Part shown: in pieces, positions 22,635 through 29,833 of the stretch
Layout of the letters: every line of letters starts with the position of its first letter
How positions within the stretch are numbered: position 1 is the first letter of the stretch
Assembly: GCF_024710765.1 (NCBI RefSeq)
Contig: NZ_JANJUE010000057.1
Coordinates: 1-32,231, forward strand
From: Pseudoxanthomonas sp.
GTDB taxonomy: Bacteria > Pseudomonadota > Gammaproteobacteria > Xanthomonadales > Xanthomonadaceae
Direction of reading: 5' to 3'
Length of the DNA stretch: 32,231 nt
Program-made: the position numbers and the translations under genes
The notes under the pieces: generated by a model
The model's input: only the letters and a program-made list of their open reading frames with translations
Database searches by the model: none
What the model was told of the DNA's origin: nothing

Positions 22635-23222
22635 ATGATGTCTTCAATACTCCGGGTGTTGTTGATGGGCGTTTTCATCAGCCTCTCGGGGTGTGCGCTT
22701 GGGTCGGAGCCCGCTCCCGGCCATGTTGCCCGCGAAGAGGGTTTCGTCGACATCACCCTGCCCATTGCGGAGCACCGGTGGGAAAGCGATGGTTCCCTGA
22801 CGGTGGTCGCCAGAGGTCGCATCAACGGCGAAGCCGTTGGTTTCACCGTGGCGTTGGCGCCCGAATGGACGCCACAGCGGAGCGAGGGAGTCCCCATCAC
22901 GGTGTATTGGGGGAAAGGGCAGATACGCAGTGTCGGTTCGGAAAGCGATTCATTCCTGGCCCTGCTTGCGCAGGAATATGGACTGCCTGCTCGCCCGACC
23001 ATGGCTCCTCGCGTGGAGACAACTCTAGTGGCTTTGGGCAGCGACCCCCGCGAACTGCGTTCCACCCCGGCCAAGATCAAGGTTTTCTTTGAAGCGGGTG
23101 GAGAGGAGAGCTATGGGGAGGCGTTCATCAACATTGATCTAGCCGGCAAGGTCCTGGAGTTCCGGGATAAGGATCCGGAATACCATCAGGGCATCCTGTC
23201 CTCCCTGGGCGGCCAGAGCTGA
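22635..23222 (+). CDS. Putative lipoprotein, unknown function
   Basis: A 195-residue protein. ATG at 22635 has AAGGAG 7 bases upstream. Signal with lipobox SLSGC places the lipid on Cys 19-20. Mature part is beta-rich: FVDITLPIAEHRWESDGSLTVVARGRINGEAVGFTVALAPEW, TVYWGKGQIRSVGSES, RELRSTPAKIKVFFEAGG, INIDLAGKVLEFRD. No named domain is recognised. A similar-sized lipoprotein gene follows after 56 bases, and both may belong to one unit. Confidence 0.7.
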   Translation: MMSSILRVLLMGVFISLSGCALGSEPAPGHVAREEGFVDITLPIAEHRWESDGSLTVVARGRINGEAVGFTVALAPEWTPQRSEGVPITVYWGKGQIRSVGSESDSFLALLAQEYGLPARPTMAPRVETTLVALGSDPRELRSTPAKIKVFFEAGGEESYGEAFINIDLAGKVLEFRDKDPEYHQGILSSLGGQS

Positions 23223-23278
23223 CTGCTCGTTGAGTCCACTCAGCGCCGCGGTACGGCTCCATCCAGGAAGAGATTCAG

Positions 23279-23713
23279 ATGGTCAGATTCATCGCGATCC
23301 TGATGCTCCTGTTGCTGGCCGGTTGCGGCTTCGTCAGCTACGAGGACGTCAGTCATGAGCCCGAGTATTCGATGTATGTGGGGAAGCAGTACAAGACTAC
23401 AGAGGACATGGACATCTATCGCATCAGCATGGAACGAAACTACGGTCCTTCTCCCAGCATCTACGAAATAGTCCAATCGCCGGGATTTGGTGGGCCGGAG
23501 GTCCTCTCCCGCGACGATCTTCCCGAGGGTTCTGTGTTGCAGATCCTGGCGGTCAAGCGATGCAAGGACTGCTACCTGGACGAGGAGCCAAGGATGCACG
23601 TCGTGGTTCGCCTGGCGTCTGACCGGCGATTCGACGACTGGGAAGTGCAGGCGGATATGGGGTTGCTGTCATCCCATATGCAGGCAATCCAGCAGACAGA
23701 TTCCCGCGAATGA
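23279..23713 (+). CDS. Putative lipoprotein, unknown function
   Basis: A 144-residue protein with lipoprotein signal MVRFIAILMLLLLAGC (lipobox LAGC, Cys 16). AGGAAGAG precedes the ATG at about 10 bases. Mature part: YVGKQYKTTEDMDIYRISMERNYGPSP, LPEGSVLQILAVKRCKDCYLDEEPRMHVVVRL with a CxxC pair, EVQADMGLLSSHM. The strand-rich middle with PEGSVLQI recalls SH3-like folds; this is a guess. It ends 73 bases before the AraC-type regulator gene. Confidence 0.7.
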   Translation: MVRFIAILMLLLLAGCGFVSYEDVSHEPEYSMYVGKQYKTTEDMDIYRISMERNYGPSPSIYEIVQSPGFGGPEVLSRDDLPEGSVLQILAVKRCKDCYLDEEPRMHVVVRLASDRRFDDWEVQADMGLLSSHMQAIQQTDSRE

Positions 23714-23786
23714 TCTGCCGCATGGTGGAATGGAAGGTTGCTGGATTTAGTAGTATCGCCGCCGCGCTTTCATCCACGCCCACCGA

Positions 23787-24830
23787 ATGATCGCCCCTTA
23801 CCTGTTGTTCTTCTTCGCCGCCCTGGGCGCCTTCAACGGACTGGCGCTGGCGGCCTATCTGTTGCTGCGGCGTCCGGCCACGCCTGCGCAACGCTGGCTG
23901 GCGGTGCTGATCCTGGTCATCAGCATCCGCACCGGGAAGTCGGTGCTGTTCTATTTCTATCCGGAGATTCCCCGGCCGATCCTGCAGGTGGGGCTGACCG
24001 CGTGTTTCCTGATTGGGCCGTGCCTGCTGGGGTTCGTGCGGGCGTGGGCGGATCCGGTGGGGGAGCGGACGCGCATGGACGGGCGGTGGGTGGCGGGACT
24101 GCTGGCGATCGCGGTGGGCTATGGGCTGATCTTTCCGTATGCGAGCCATCCGGAGATGTGGGGCCGGGCGCTGTGGGGGGTGATCAGTTACGGCTGGCTG
24201 GCGTGGATGCTGCTCGCCCTGGGCGTGTACCTGCGCGCGGTGCGGGCGGAGGGTGCGCAGGCGGCGGGCGACGGCCTGGACCGGGGCCACGTGGCGGCGG
24301 TCATCGCCGGGGTGGCGGTGGTGTGGCTGGCCTATTACACCGCCGGATTGACCTCGTACATCGTCGGGGCGCTGTCGTTCTCGCTGGTGCTGTACCTGGG
24401 CGGCATCGTGCTGCTGGCCCGCCGCAAGGCGCGGGTCGCCGCCGAGCCCTACCAGGACCGCAAGATCACCCCCGACCAGGCGCAGGCCGACCTGCAATCG
24501 CTGCACCGGCTGATGACCGAGGAGGCGCTGTACACCGATGCCCGGCTCAGCCTGGCCCGGGTCGCGCGCCGGCTCAACATGCCGCCGGCGCGGCTGTCGC
24601 AACTGCTCAACGACAACCACAAGACCGCCTTCAAGCCCTATCTGATGCAGTTGCGGGTGGAGGCGGCCAAGCGGCTGCTGTGCGCGCCGGACCCGCTGGG
24701 AATGGAACAGGTGGCCGAGGCGTCGGGTTTCCTGTCCATGTCCACCTTCTACAGCAGCTTCAAGAAGGTGGAAGGGATGACCCCGGCGGCCTGGCGGCAG
24801 GCCCGACAGGCGGGCGGCATCGACTCCTGA
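23787..24830 (+). CDS. AraC-type transcription regulator with N-terminal membrane domain
   Basis: A 347-residue protein. The N-terminal 215 residues contain about seven hydrophobic segments (from IAPYLLFFFAALGAFNGLALAAYLLL to GALSFSLVLYLGGIVLLA). The C-terminal 110 residues are an AraC/XylS double helix-turn-helix: LARVARRLNMPPARLSQLLND and EQVAEASGFLSMSTFYSSFKKVEGMTPAAWR. Such membrane-bound AraC regulators sense a signal in or outside the membrane and act on nearby genes. The serine hydrolase gene 91 bases downstream on the same strand is the likely partner or target. GC returns to the high level of the core here. Confidence 0.93.
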   Translation: MIAPYLLFFFAALGAFNGLALAAYLLLRRPATPAQRWLAVLILVISIRTGKSVLFYFYPEIPRPILQVGLTACFLIGPCLLGFVRAWADPVGERTRMDGRWVAGLLAIAVGYGLIFPYASHPEMWGRALWGVISYGWLAWMLLALGVYLRAVRAEGAQAAGDGLDRGHVAAVIAGVAVVWLAYYTAGLTSYIVGALSFSLVLYLGGIVLLARRKARVAAEPYQDRKITPDQAQADLQSLHRLMTEEALYTDARLSLARVARRLNMPPARLSQLLNDNHKTAFKPYLMQLRVEAAKRLLCAPDPLGMEQVAEASGFLSMSTFYSSFKKVEGMTPAAWRQARQAGGIDS

Positions 24831-24921
24831 AACAGGTTTCCGGAGTGCAGGAACCGGAGGCGGGAGCCGGATGCGTGTGCGGCTTCGACAGAATGGCCCG
24901 GTCCCCGCACCGGAGCCCGTC

Positions 24922-26940
24922 ATGTCGGAAGCCGCGCCGAAGCGCACGTCCTCGTCCCTGGCCTTCACCGTCCTTCGGCGGTGCGCGCTGCTCCTGCTCC
25001 TGGCCGGCGCGCCGGACGCCGTCGCCTGGGCGCAGGCGACGGTCCACCCAGCGGCGACCTCCGACACACAGGCGACGACCGCGTCCGGGCACCGCTTCAT
25101 CGTGCCGAAGGACTGGACCCTGACACAGCGGGGCCGTGCGGCCATCCTGCGGGCCCCGGAGGGCGATTCGTGGATTGCGCTGGTGGAGACCGACGCGGGC
25201 AATGCGAAAGACGCGATATCGCAGGCCTGGCAAAACTATGCCGACCGCCTGCCGCCGGAGCCGCTGATGACGGTACCCCTTGCCAACGGCGACGGCTGGG
25301 TCGATGGCCTCAACCAGGTGTACCGCACGCCGGCGGGCGAGCCGCGCCAGCTGACCGCGCGCGCCCTGCGCAATGGCGACCGCTGGGTGGTGCGCATCGA
25401 CGACCTCGCCAACGCGGTGGCTGGCAAGCGCGCGGCAGACCTGAGCCTGATCCGCGACGAGTTGCTGCCGGCCGGGCACGTCCGCGAAAGCTTCGCCGGG
25501 CGCCAGGCGCACGCGCTGGATGCGGCGAAAATCGAACAACTGAAAGCCTTCATCCGCCAGTCGCAGCAGGCGCTGGACGTGCCGGGCATTTCCATCGGCC
25601 TGGTGCAGGGCGGCAAGGTCGTCTATGCCGGCGGCTTCGGCGTGCGCGAGGCCGGCCACGCGGAACCGGTGGACGCCGACACCCTGTACCTCATCGCCTC
25701 CAACACCAAATCGCTGACCACGCTGATGCTGGCCAAACTGGTGGACGAAGGCCGGTTCCGCTGGGATACGCCGGTAACCGAACTGATGCCCGCGTTTGCG
25801 CTGGCCGATGCGCAGGCCACCCGGCAGATGCAGGTCCGGCATCTGCCCTGCGCCTGCGCCGGCCTGCCGTATCGCAACCTGGACTGGGAATTCGCGCCGC
25901 CGGACTCGCCGGCATCGCTGGTGTTCAACATCCTGCCGCGGATGCGGCCCACCAGCGCCTTCGGCGCCAGCTACCAGTACACCAATCCGCCCGCCGCCGC
26001 CGCCGGCTACGTCGGCGCCCACGCCCTCTATCCGGACATGGAAATCGGCGCGGCCTACGATCGCGCGATGGCCACGCGCGTGTTCGAGCCGCTGGGCATG
26101 ACCCGCACCACCTTCGATTTCGACCGGGCGATGCGCGGCAATTACGCGCGCTCGCACGGGGTAGGGCTGGACGGCCGGATCGCCCTGGTCGATCCGCGGC
26201 GCGACCGGCAGATGCATGCGGTGCGCCCGACCGGCGGCGCCTGGAGCAGCGTGAATGATCTGCTGGCCTACGTGAAACTGGAATTGAGCGGCGGCAAGCT
26301 CGACGACGGCCGCCGCCATCTCTCCGAGTCCGCGCTGGGCGAACGCTGGAAACCGCATATCAGCACCGGTCGCCATTCCTGGTACGGACTGGGCCTGGAT
26401 ACCGATGTCTCGACCGGCACCGTGATGCGCTTCCACGGCGGCCGCCTGTACGGCCAGCGCAGCAACATGGTCTGGTGGCCCGAACACGATGTCGGCCTGG
26501 TCATCCTGATGAACGCCAGCACCGGCAACGTGCTGATGGACGCCTTCCCGCGCAAGCTGATGGAACTGCTGTTCGACGCCGAGCCCGAAGCCGACAGCAT
26601 GGTCGCCGCCGCGACCGCCAATGAACGCGAGAGCCGCGAAGCCCGCCGTCGCGCGTGGGATTTTCCGGTCAAGCCGGAACAGGCCGCCGTGCTGGCCTCG
26701 CGCTACCGCAACGACCTGCTGGGCGAACTGCGGGTGGAGAATACCGGCGGCAATCCGGTGTTCCACTTCGCCGCTTTCGACATGCCCATGGCCGCGCGCG
26801 TCAATGCCAACGGCGCGGTGGAATTCGCCGGTGCGATTCCCAGCCCGCCACCGCCGTTCGTCGCCGGCACATCGTCGACAGGGCGGACGCTGACCCTGCG
26901 CGATGCGCAGAACGAGTATGTGTTCATGGAGGTGGAGTGA
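24922..26940 (+). CDS. Large exported serine hydrolase of the beta-lactamase (class C/PBP4*) family
   Basis: A 672-residue protein from ATG 24922 (CGGAG 8 bases before). A signal sequence lies at about 15-38 (VLRRCALLLLLAGAPDAVAWAQA). An extra N-terminal beta-rich domain of about 140 residues (FIVPKDWTLTQRGRAAIL...) is followed by the hydrolase domain from about 200. Ser260-x-x-Lys263 (SNTKS), Tyr353-Thr-Asn355 (YTN) and HGG at 505-507 in place of KTG are the three catalytic elements. RHLPCACAGLP takes the place of the common HLLSHTSGL. The C-terminal 120 residues form a beta-rich tail. It is probably a periplasmic peptidase or esterase rather than a drug-resistance enzyme. Likely controlled by the AraC-type gene upstream. 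Confidence 0.92.
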   Translation: MSEAAPKRTSSSLAFTVLRRCALLLLLAGAPDAVAWAQATVHPAATSDTQATTASGHRFIVPKDWTLTQRGRAAILRAPEGDSWIALVETDAGNAKDAISQAWQNYADRLPPEPLMTVPLANGDGWVDGLNQVYRTPAGEPRQLTARALRNGDRWVVRIDDLANAVAGKRAADLSLIRDELLPAGHVRESFAGRQAHALDAAKIEQLKAFIRQSQQALDVPGISIGLVQGGKVVYAGGFGVREAGHAEPVDADTLYLIASNTKSLTTLMLAKLVDEGRFRWDTPVTELMPAFALADAQATRQMQVRHLPCACAGLPYRNLDWEFAPPDSPASLVFNILPRMRPTSAFGASYQYTNPPAAAAGYVGAHALYPDMEIGAAYDRAMATRVFEPLGMTRTTFDFDRAMRGNYARSHGVGLDGRIALVDPRRDRQMHAVRPTGGAWSSVNDLLAYVKLELSGGKLDDGRRHLSESALGERWKPHISTGRHSWYGLGLDTDVSTGTVMRFHGGRLYGQRSNMVWWPEHDVGLVILMNASTGNVLMDAFPRKLMELLFDAEPEADSMVAAATANERESREARRRAWDFPVKPEQAAVLASRYRNDLLGELRVENTGGNPVFHFAAFDMPMAARVNANGAVEFAGAIPSPPPPFVAGTSSTGRTLTLRDAQNEYVFMEVE

Positions 26941-26955
26941 GCGCCACGGGCGTGG

Positions 26956-27531
26956 CTACCAGAACTTCCACCAGGGTTTCGAGGATGCGGAGACTTCCCG
27001 GGCGAGGACTTCGAAAGGCTCCGGATCGTCCAGTTCCAGTTCCTTGTCATGACGGTACGACGTCATTGTTTCGGCGAGCGCGACAGGCACATCGAAGATG
27101 TGATCGACATCCGCATCGGCGCCGACTGCTGCGTCCTGCTGCGTTTTCAGGGTGGCATGGATCCGTGCAAATCCGGAGGGAGGATTCCCCTCCGATGACA
27201 GGTGGTAGATGTCCTGCTGCGCGTCGTGCTCCACATGCCACATCCGCACGCCATCTTCGAGACAGGTCGCAGCGCTGTACATCACGTGTTCCTCGACGCG
27301 GCATGCCACCAACCTGCAGCCAGCGGAAAGCGAAGCGAGCGTCGCCTGCGAGGACAGCGGGGAGTCGAACCGGTTGATGTGGACGAGAAACCATCCTCCA
27401 GGCAGTTCAACGCAGCTGAGCTCGGAATCGGGAAACTCTTCTTTCTCCCCGGTGCGCGACAAGCCCAATGCGCCGAGGACATGTTCCGGATCCTTGCCTT
27501 GAACGGCCAACCAACTGGCGGAAACCCCCAT
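26956..27531 (-). CDS. Conserved protein of unknown function
   Basis: A 191-residue soluble protein, ATG 27531 with strong ribosome site CAGGAGG. It starts MGVSASWLAVQGKDPEHVLGALGL and goes on with GGWFLVHINRFDSPLSSQATLASLSAGCRLVACRVEEHVMYSAA, EHDAQQDIYHL, and ends with SSKPWWKFW. The N-terminal SASWLAVQGK pattern seems to mark a wide family without a function (from memory). Convergent to the serine hydrolase with a 15-base gap that holds GCCACG-GG-CGTGGC (26943-26956), too short to be a sure terminator. Confidence 0.7.
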   Translation of the reverse strand: MGVSASWLAVQGKDPEHVLGALGLSRTGEKEEFPDSELSCVELPGGWFLVHINRFDSPLSSQATLASLSAGCRLVACRVEEHVMYSAATCLEDGVRMWHVEHDAQQDIYHLSSEGNPPSGFARIHATLKTQQDAAVGADADVDHIFDVPVALAETMTSYRHDKELELDDPEPFEVLAREVSASSKPWWKFW

Positions 27532-27566
27532 GAGACCTCCTGATTTCCATCAGACAGATATTGGCA

Positions 27567-28124
27567 CTAATGAAAGCAACCTTCCGGAATGACGGCAGGA
27601 CACACCGTCGGCTGGACCGTGCTGGGGGATTGAAGCGAGTAACAAGCGTACAGCGGACTTGAAGGACGGTCAGGTACGGGCCCATAGCCACGAAAGACGC
27701 GAAGCATGATCTCGTTCTTCGAGGCGATCGTCTCGCAAGGCCAACCGGGCAGGGTCAGTGTCTTGGTGGCCGTGACACGGTTGGTCGAATTTCCGCGTCT
27801 GATGACGTAGACACTCCCACGATTCTCGCCAAGATGGGCCAACCCGGTGATCGCAATGACGCCATAGGGCATATCGAAGATACCCCGGCTGTTGTCATCG
27901 ATCAGTTGATACTCATGGCCATTCTGTTCGCGGAACGTCACCTCGCCGCCCCATTCCCCGAGGTCCTTTCCATGAATTTCCCCACCCCATGCTTCAAGGA
28001 TATGGTCTGGGCGGACACCGGCAAGCATGTCTTTCTCGCCTGTGCCAAGACCGGCCAGAGACCCATTGCCCGTGACATGACAACTTGTACACATCATGAT
28101 CAGGGCAACGAAAAACTGCTTCAC
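27567..28124 (-). CDS. Putative exported protein of unknown function
   Basis: A 185-residue protein from GTG 28124 (AAGGA about 10 bases upstream). The N-terminus KQFFVALIMMCTSCHVTGNG is a short signal that may be lipoprotein-like, but the residue three before Cys is not the usual Leu. Near the start there is an internal echo, EAWGGEIHGKDL and EWGGEVTF. The middle part (YQLIDDNSRGIFDMPYGVIAITGLAHLGENRGSVYVIRR) looks like a folded beta domain. Four further Cys near the end (WPCETI, ACYS, VCPA, GCFH) may form disulfides, as in periplasmic proteins. No family recognised. Confidence 0.6.
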   Translation of the reverse strand: MKQFFVALIMMCTSCHVTGNGSLAGLGTGEKDMLAGVRPDHILEAWGGEIHGKDLGEWGGEVTFREQNGHEYQLIDDNSRGIFDMPYGVIAITGLAHLGENRGSVYVIRRGNSTNRVTATKTLTLPGWPCETIASKNEIMLRVFRGYGPVPDRPSSPLYACYSLQSPSTVQPTVCPAVIPEGCFH

Positions 28125-28197
28125 GAGCTTCTATCCTTGGAAGTCGATTCTGGTTGTGGGGTGGCATCCGGCGCGGCAAAGGGGCGAAGAAACGCCA

Positions 28198-28563
28198 CTA
28201 CACCCACACATCATTCTTCGCGGTATAAGCCCCGCCCGCGTCGCCCGTGTTCACCACGCCGCGCGGCTCCACCAGCAGGATGCTGCATTCGCGGGCGGCG
28301 ACGGGGCGGTGTTCGACGCCCCTGGGGACGACGTACATTTCGCCAGCGGCGAGGCGCACGGCCTTGTCGCGGAATTCGAGGGTCAGCTCGCCGTCCAGGA
28401 CGATGAAGACTTCATCGGTGTCGGCGTGGGCGTGCCAGACGAATTCGCCCTGGACCTTGGCGAGCTTGAACTGGTAGTCGTTCATCTCGGCGATGACGCG
28501 GGGGGACCAGTGTTCGGAGAACCGGGACAGCTTGTCCCGCAGGTTGATCGCGACGTCCGACAT
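28198..28563 (-). CDS. Cupin domain protein
   Basis: A 121-residue single-domain cupin. Metal ligands are His44, His46, Glu51 in [13 protein letters not shown] and His85 in [15 protein letters not shown] and GEMYVVPRG are the two usual glycine turns. It starts at ATG 28563 ([17 protein letters not shown] upstream). Small cupins of this form act as metal-dependent dioxygenases, isomerases or sugar-binding proteins; the substrate is unknown. It lies 82 bases behind the RibD/DHFR-like gene on the same strand and may share its transcript. Confidence 0.87.
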   Translation of the reverse strand: MSDVAINLRDKLSRFSEHWSPRVIAEMNDYQFKLAKVQGEFVWHAHADTDEVFIVLDGELTLEFRDKAVRLAAGEMYVVPRGVEHRPVAARECSILLVEPRGVVNTGDAGGAYTAKNDVWV

Positions 28564-28645
28564 GGAGCACCTGTCATTCGGGTGGGGCCGCGCCATGTTT
28601 CCCGGAAAGGAGCGGCGGGCAGAGCGTAGCATCCAGGCCGGGTGG

Positions 28646-29206
28646 CTAGCGGCGGGGCTCGTACCTCAGCGCCACCGCTCCGCCGCCGAACTCATGTCGG
28701 CCCACGAGCTTCAGGTCGATGCCCGCCGGAAGGCCCGCGAACAGGGTCGGGCCGTGACCGGCCAGCCGGGGATGCACGATGAACTCGTACTCGTCGATCA
28801 AATCCAGTTCCGCCAGCGCCTTGGGAAGCGTGACGCCACCGGTGAACAGGCCGTTGCCCGGTTGCTGCTTGAGCTGGCGGACGGCTTCGGCCAGATCCCC
28901 GCGCAGCAGTTCCGCGTTCCAGTCGACCTGCGCCAGGGTGTTCGACACCACGTATTTTTTCGCGGCGTCGATGGTGCGGGCGAAGGGCAGCATCCACGGC
29001 TCCATCCAGTCGGGCACGACGCCGGTCTGGACAGGCGGCCGGAACGCCTCCTCCATCATCCGGTAGGTCACCCGGCCGAACAGCAGGGCGTCGGCGCGCG
29101 CGATGTTTTCGGCCGCGTGCCGATGCAGTTCCTCGTCGGTGGATACGCCTTCGTGATGGCAGCAGCCGTCGAGGGTGAGGTTGATGGAATAGCGAAGGGG
29201 ACGCAT
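28646..29206 (-). CDS. Dihydrofolate reductase/RibD C-terminal family reductase
   Basis: A 186-residue NADPH-dependent reductase-like protein of the RibD_C group. Visible: [16 protein letters not shown] at the start, [81 protein letters not shown] 29206 has CCAGGAGG upstream. Stand-alone members are common in soil bacteria and are not part of riboflavin synthesis; the substrate is not known. It is followed by the cupin gene. Confidence 0.88.
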   Translation of the reverse strand: MRPLRYSINLTLDGCCHHEGVSTDEELHRHAAENIARADALLFGRVTYRMMEEAFRPPVQTGVVPDWMEPWMLPFARTIDAAKKYVVSNTLAQVDWNAELLRGDLAEAVRQLKQQPGNGLFTGGVTLPKALAELDLIDEYEFIVHPRLAGHGPTLFAGLPAGIDLKLVGRHEFGGGAVALRYEPRR

Positions 29207-29278
29207 GGTGCCTCCTGGCGCGTTCTGGCTAGCGGCTGACGGGATTCCGGCGGACGACCGCCCGAACGGACGCGCGGA

Positions 29279-29833
29279 TCACGCCCACGCCGGCTGTCCG
29301 GGTTCGAGTGGCACACATCCGTCGTAACGCCCGGGAACGGGGACGTAGCGCATCGCCCGGGTCAGGCCGACCTCGGAGGTGAAATAGGCGTTGACCGCGA
29401 GCGTGCGCACGCTGTTGAACCAGTGGGCGTCGCCTTCCTTCTGCGCGATGGCATCGATATCGCGGATCAGGCGTTCGCGTTCGGCCAGGGGCAGTGATGC
29501 GAAATCGCCGCCGCGCGCGCGGCAGGTGTCGCGGAAGGCGCGCAGGCCGGCGGCGACCCGTTGCTGGGTTTCCGGGCTTTCGCAGTCGGCCAGCACCCGC
29601 GCCATCATCGTGCCGACGCCCGCCGCCTTGGCGCCGGGCGAGGCGGTGGTGGTCGGCAGCAGGATGTCGGCGATGTCTTCCAGCAGCACCTGGTCATCCT
29701 GCGCGGTGGAGGACGCCGCACCGGCGATGCCGGACGTGAAGCCGCCCAGCAGGCCGGTCGCGGCCAGCGCGCTTCCGGCCAGGCCGGCCTTCAGCGCCTC
29801 GCGGCGGGTGAGGTCGCGGGGCGTGCCGCTCAC
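29279..29833 (-). CDS. Tat-exported subunit 3 of gluconate 2-dehydrogenase type, partner of GMC dehydrogenase
   Basis: A 184-residue protein from GTG 29833, which overlaps the GMC stop (GTGA), so it is made together with it. The N-terminus TRREALKAGLAGSALAATGLLGG is a twin-arginine signal. The mature part has LLEDIADILLPTT, PGAKAAGVGTMMARVLADC, LPLAERERLIRDID and WFNSVRTLAVNAYFTSEVGLTRAMRYVPVPG, the pattern of gluconate 2-dehydrogenase subunit 3. In glycoside 3-dehydrogenases such a small subunit carries the signal and takes the folded FAD subunit through the Tat pore; the GMC protein here has no own signal, which fits. Confidence 0.88.
   Translation of the reverse strand: MSGTPRDLTRREALKAGLAGSALAATGLLGGFTSGIAGAASSTAQDDQVLLEDIADILLPTTTASPGAKAAGVGTMMARVLADCESPETQQRVAAGLRAFRDTCRARGGDFASLPLAERERLIRDIDAIAQKEGDAHWFNSVRTLAVNAYFTSEVGLTRAMRYVPVPGRYDGCVPLEPGQPAWA

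Noticed and set aside
24922..26940. Call as a beta-lactamase resistance gene
   Set aside because: The SxxK/YxN/HGG set with an extra N-terminal domain fits the broad serine hydrolase/PBP4*-like group; nothing shows drug hydrolysis.
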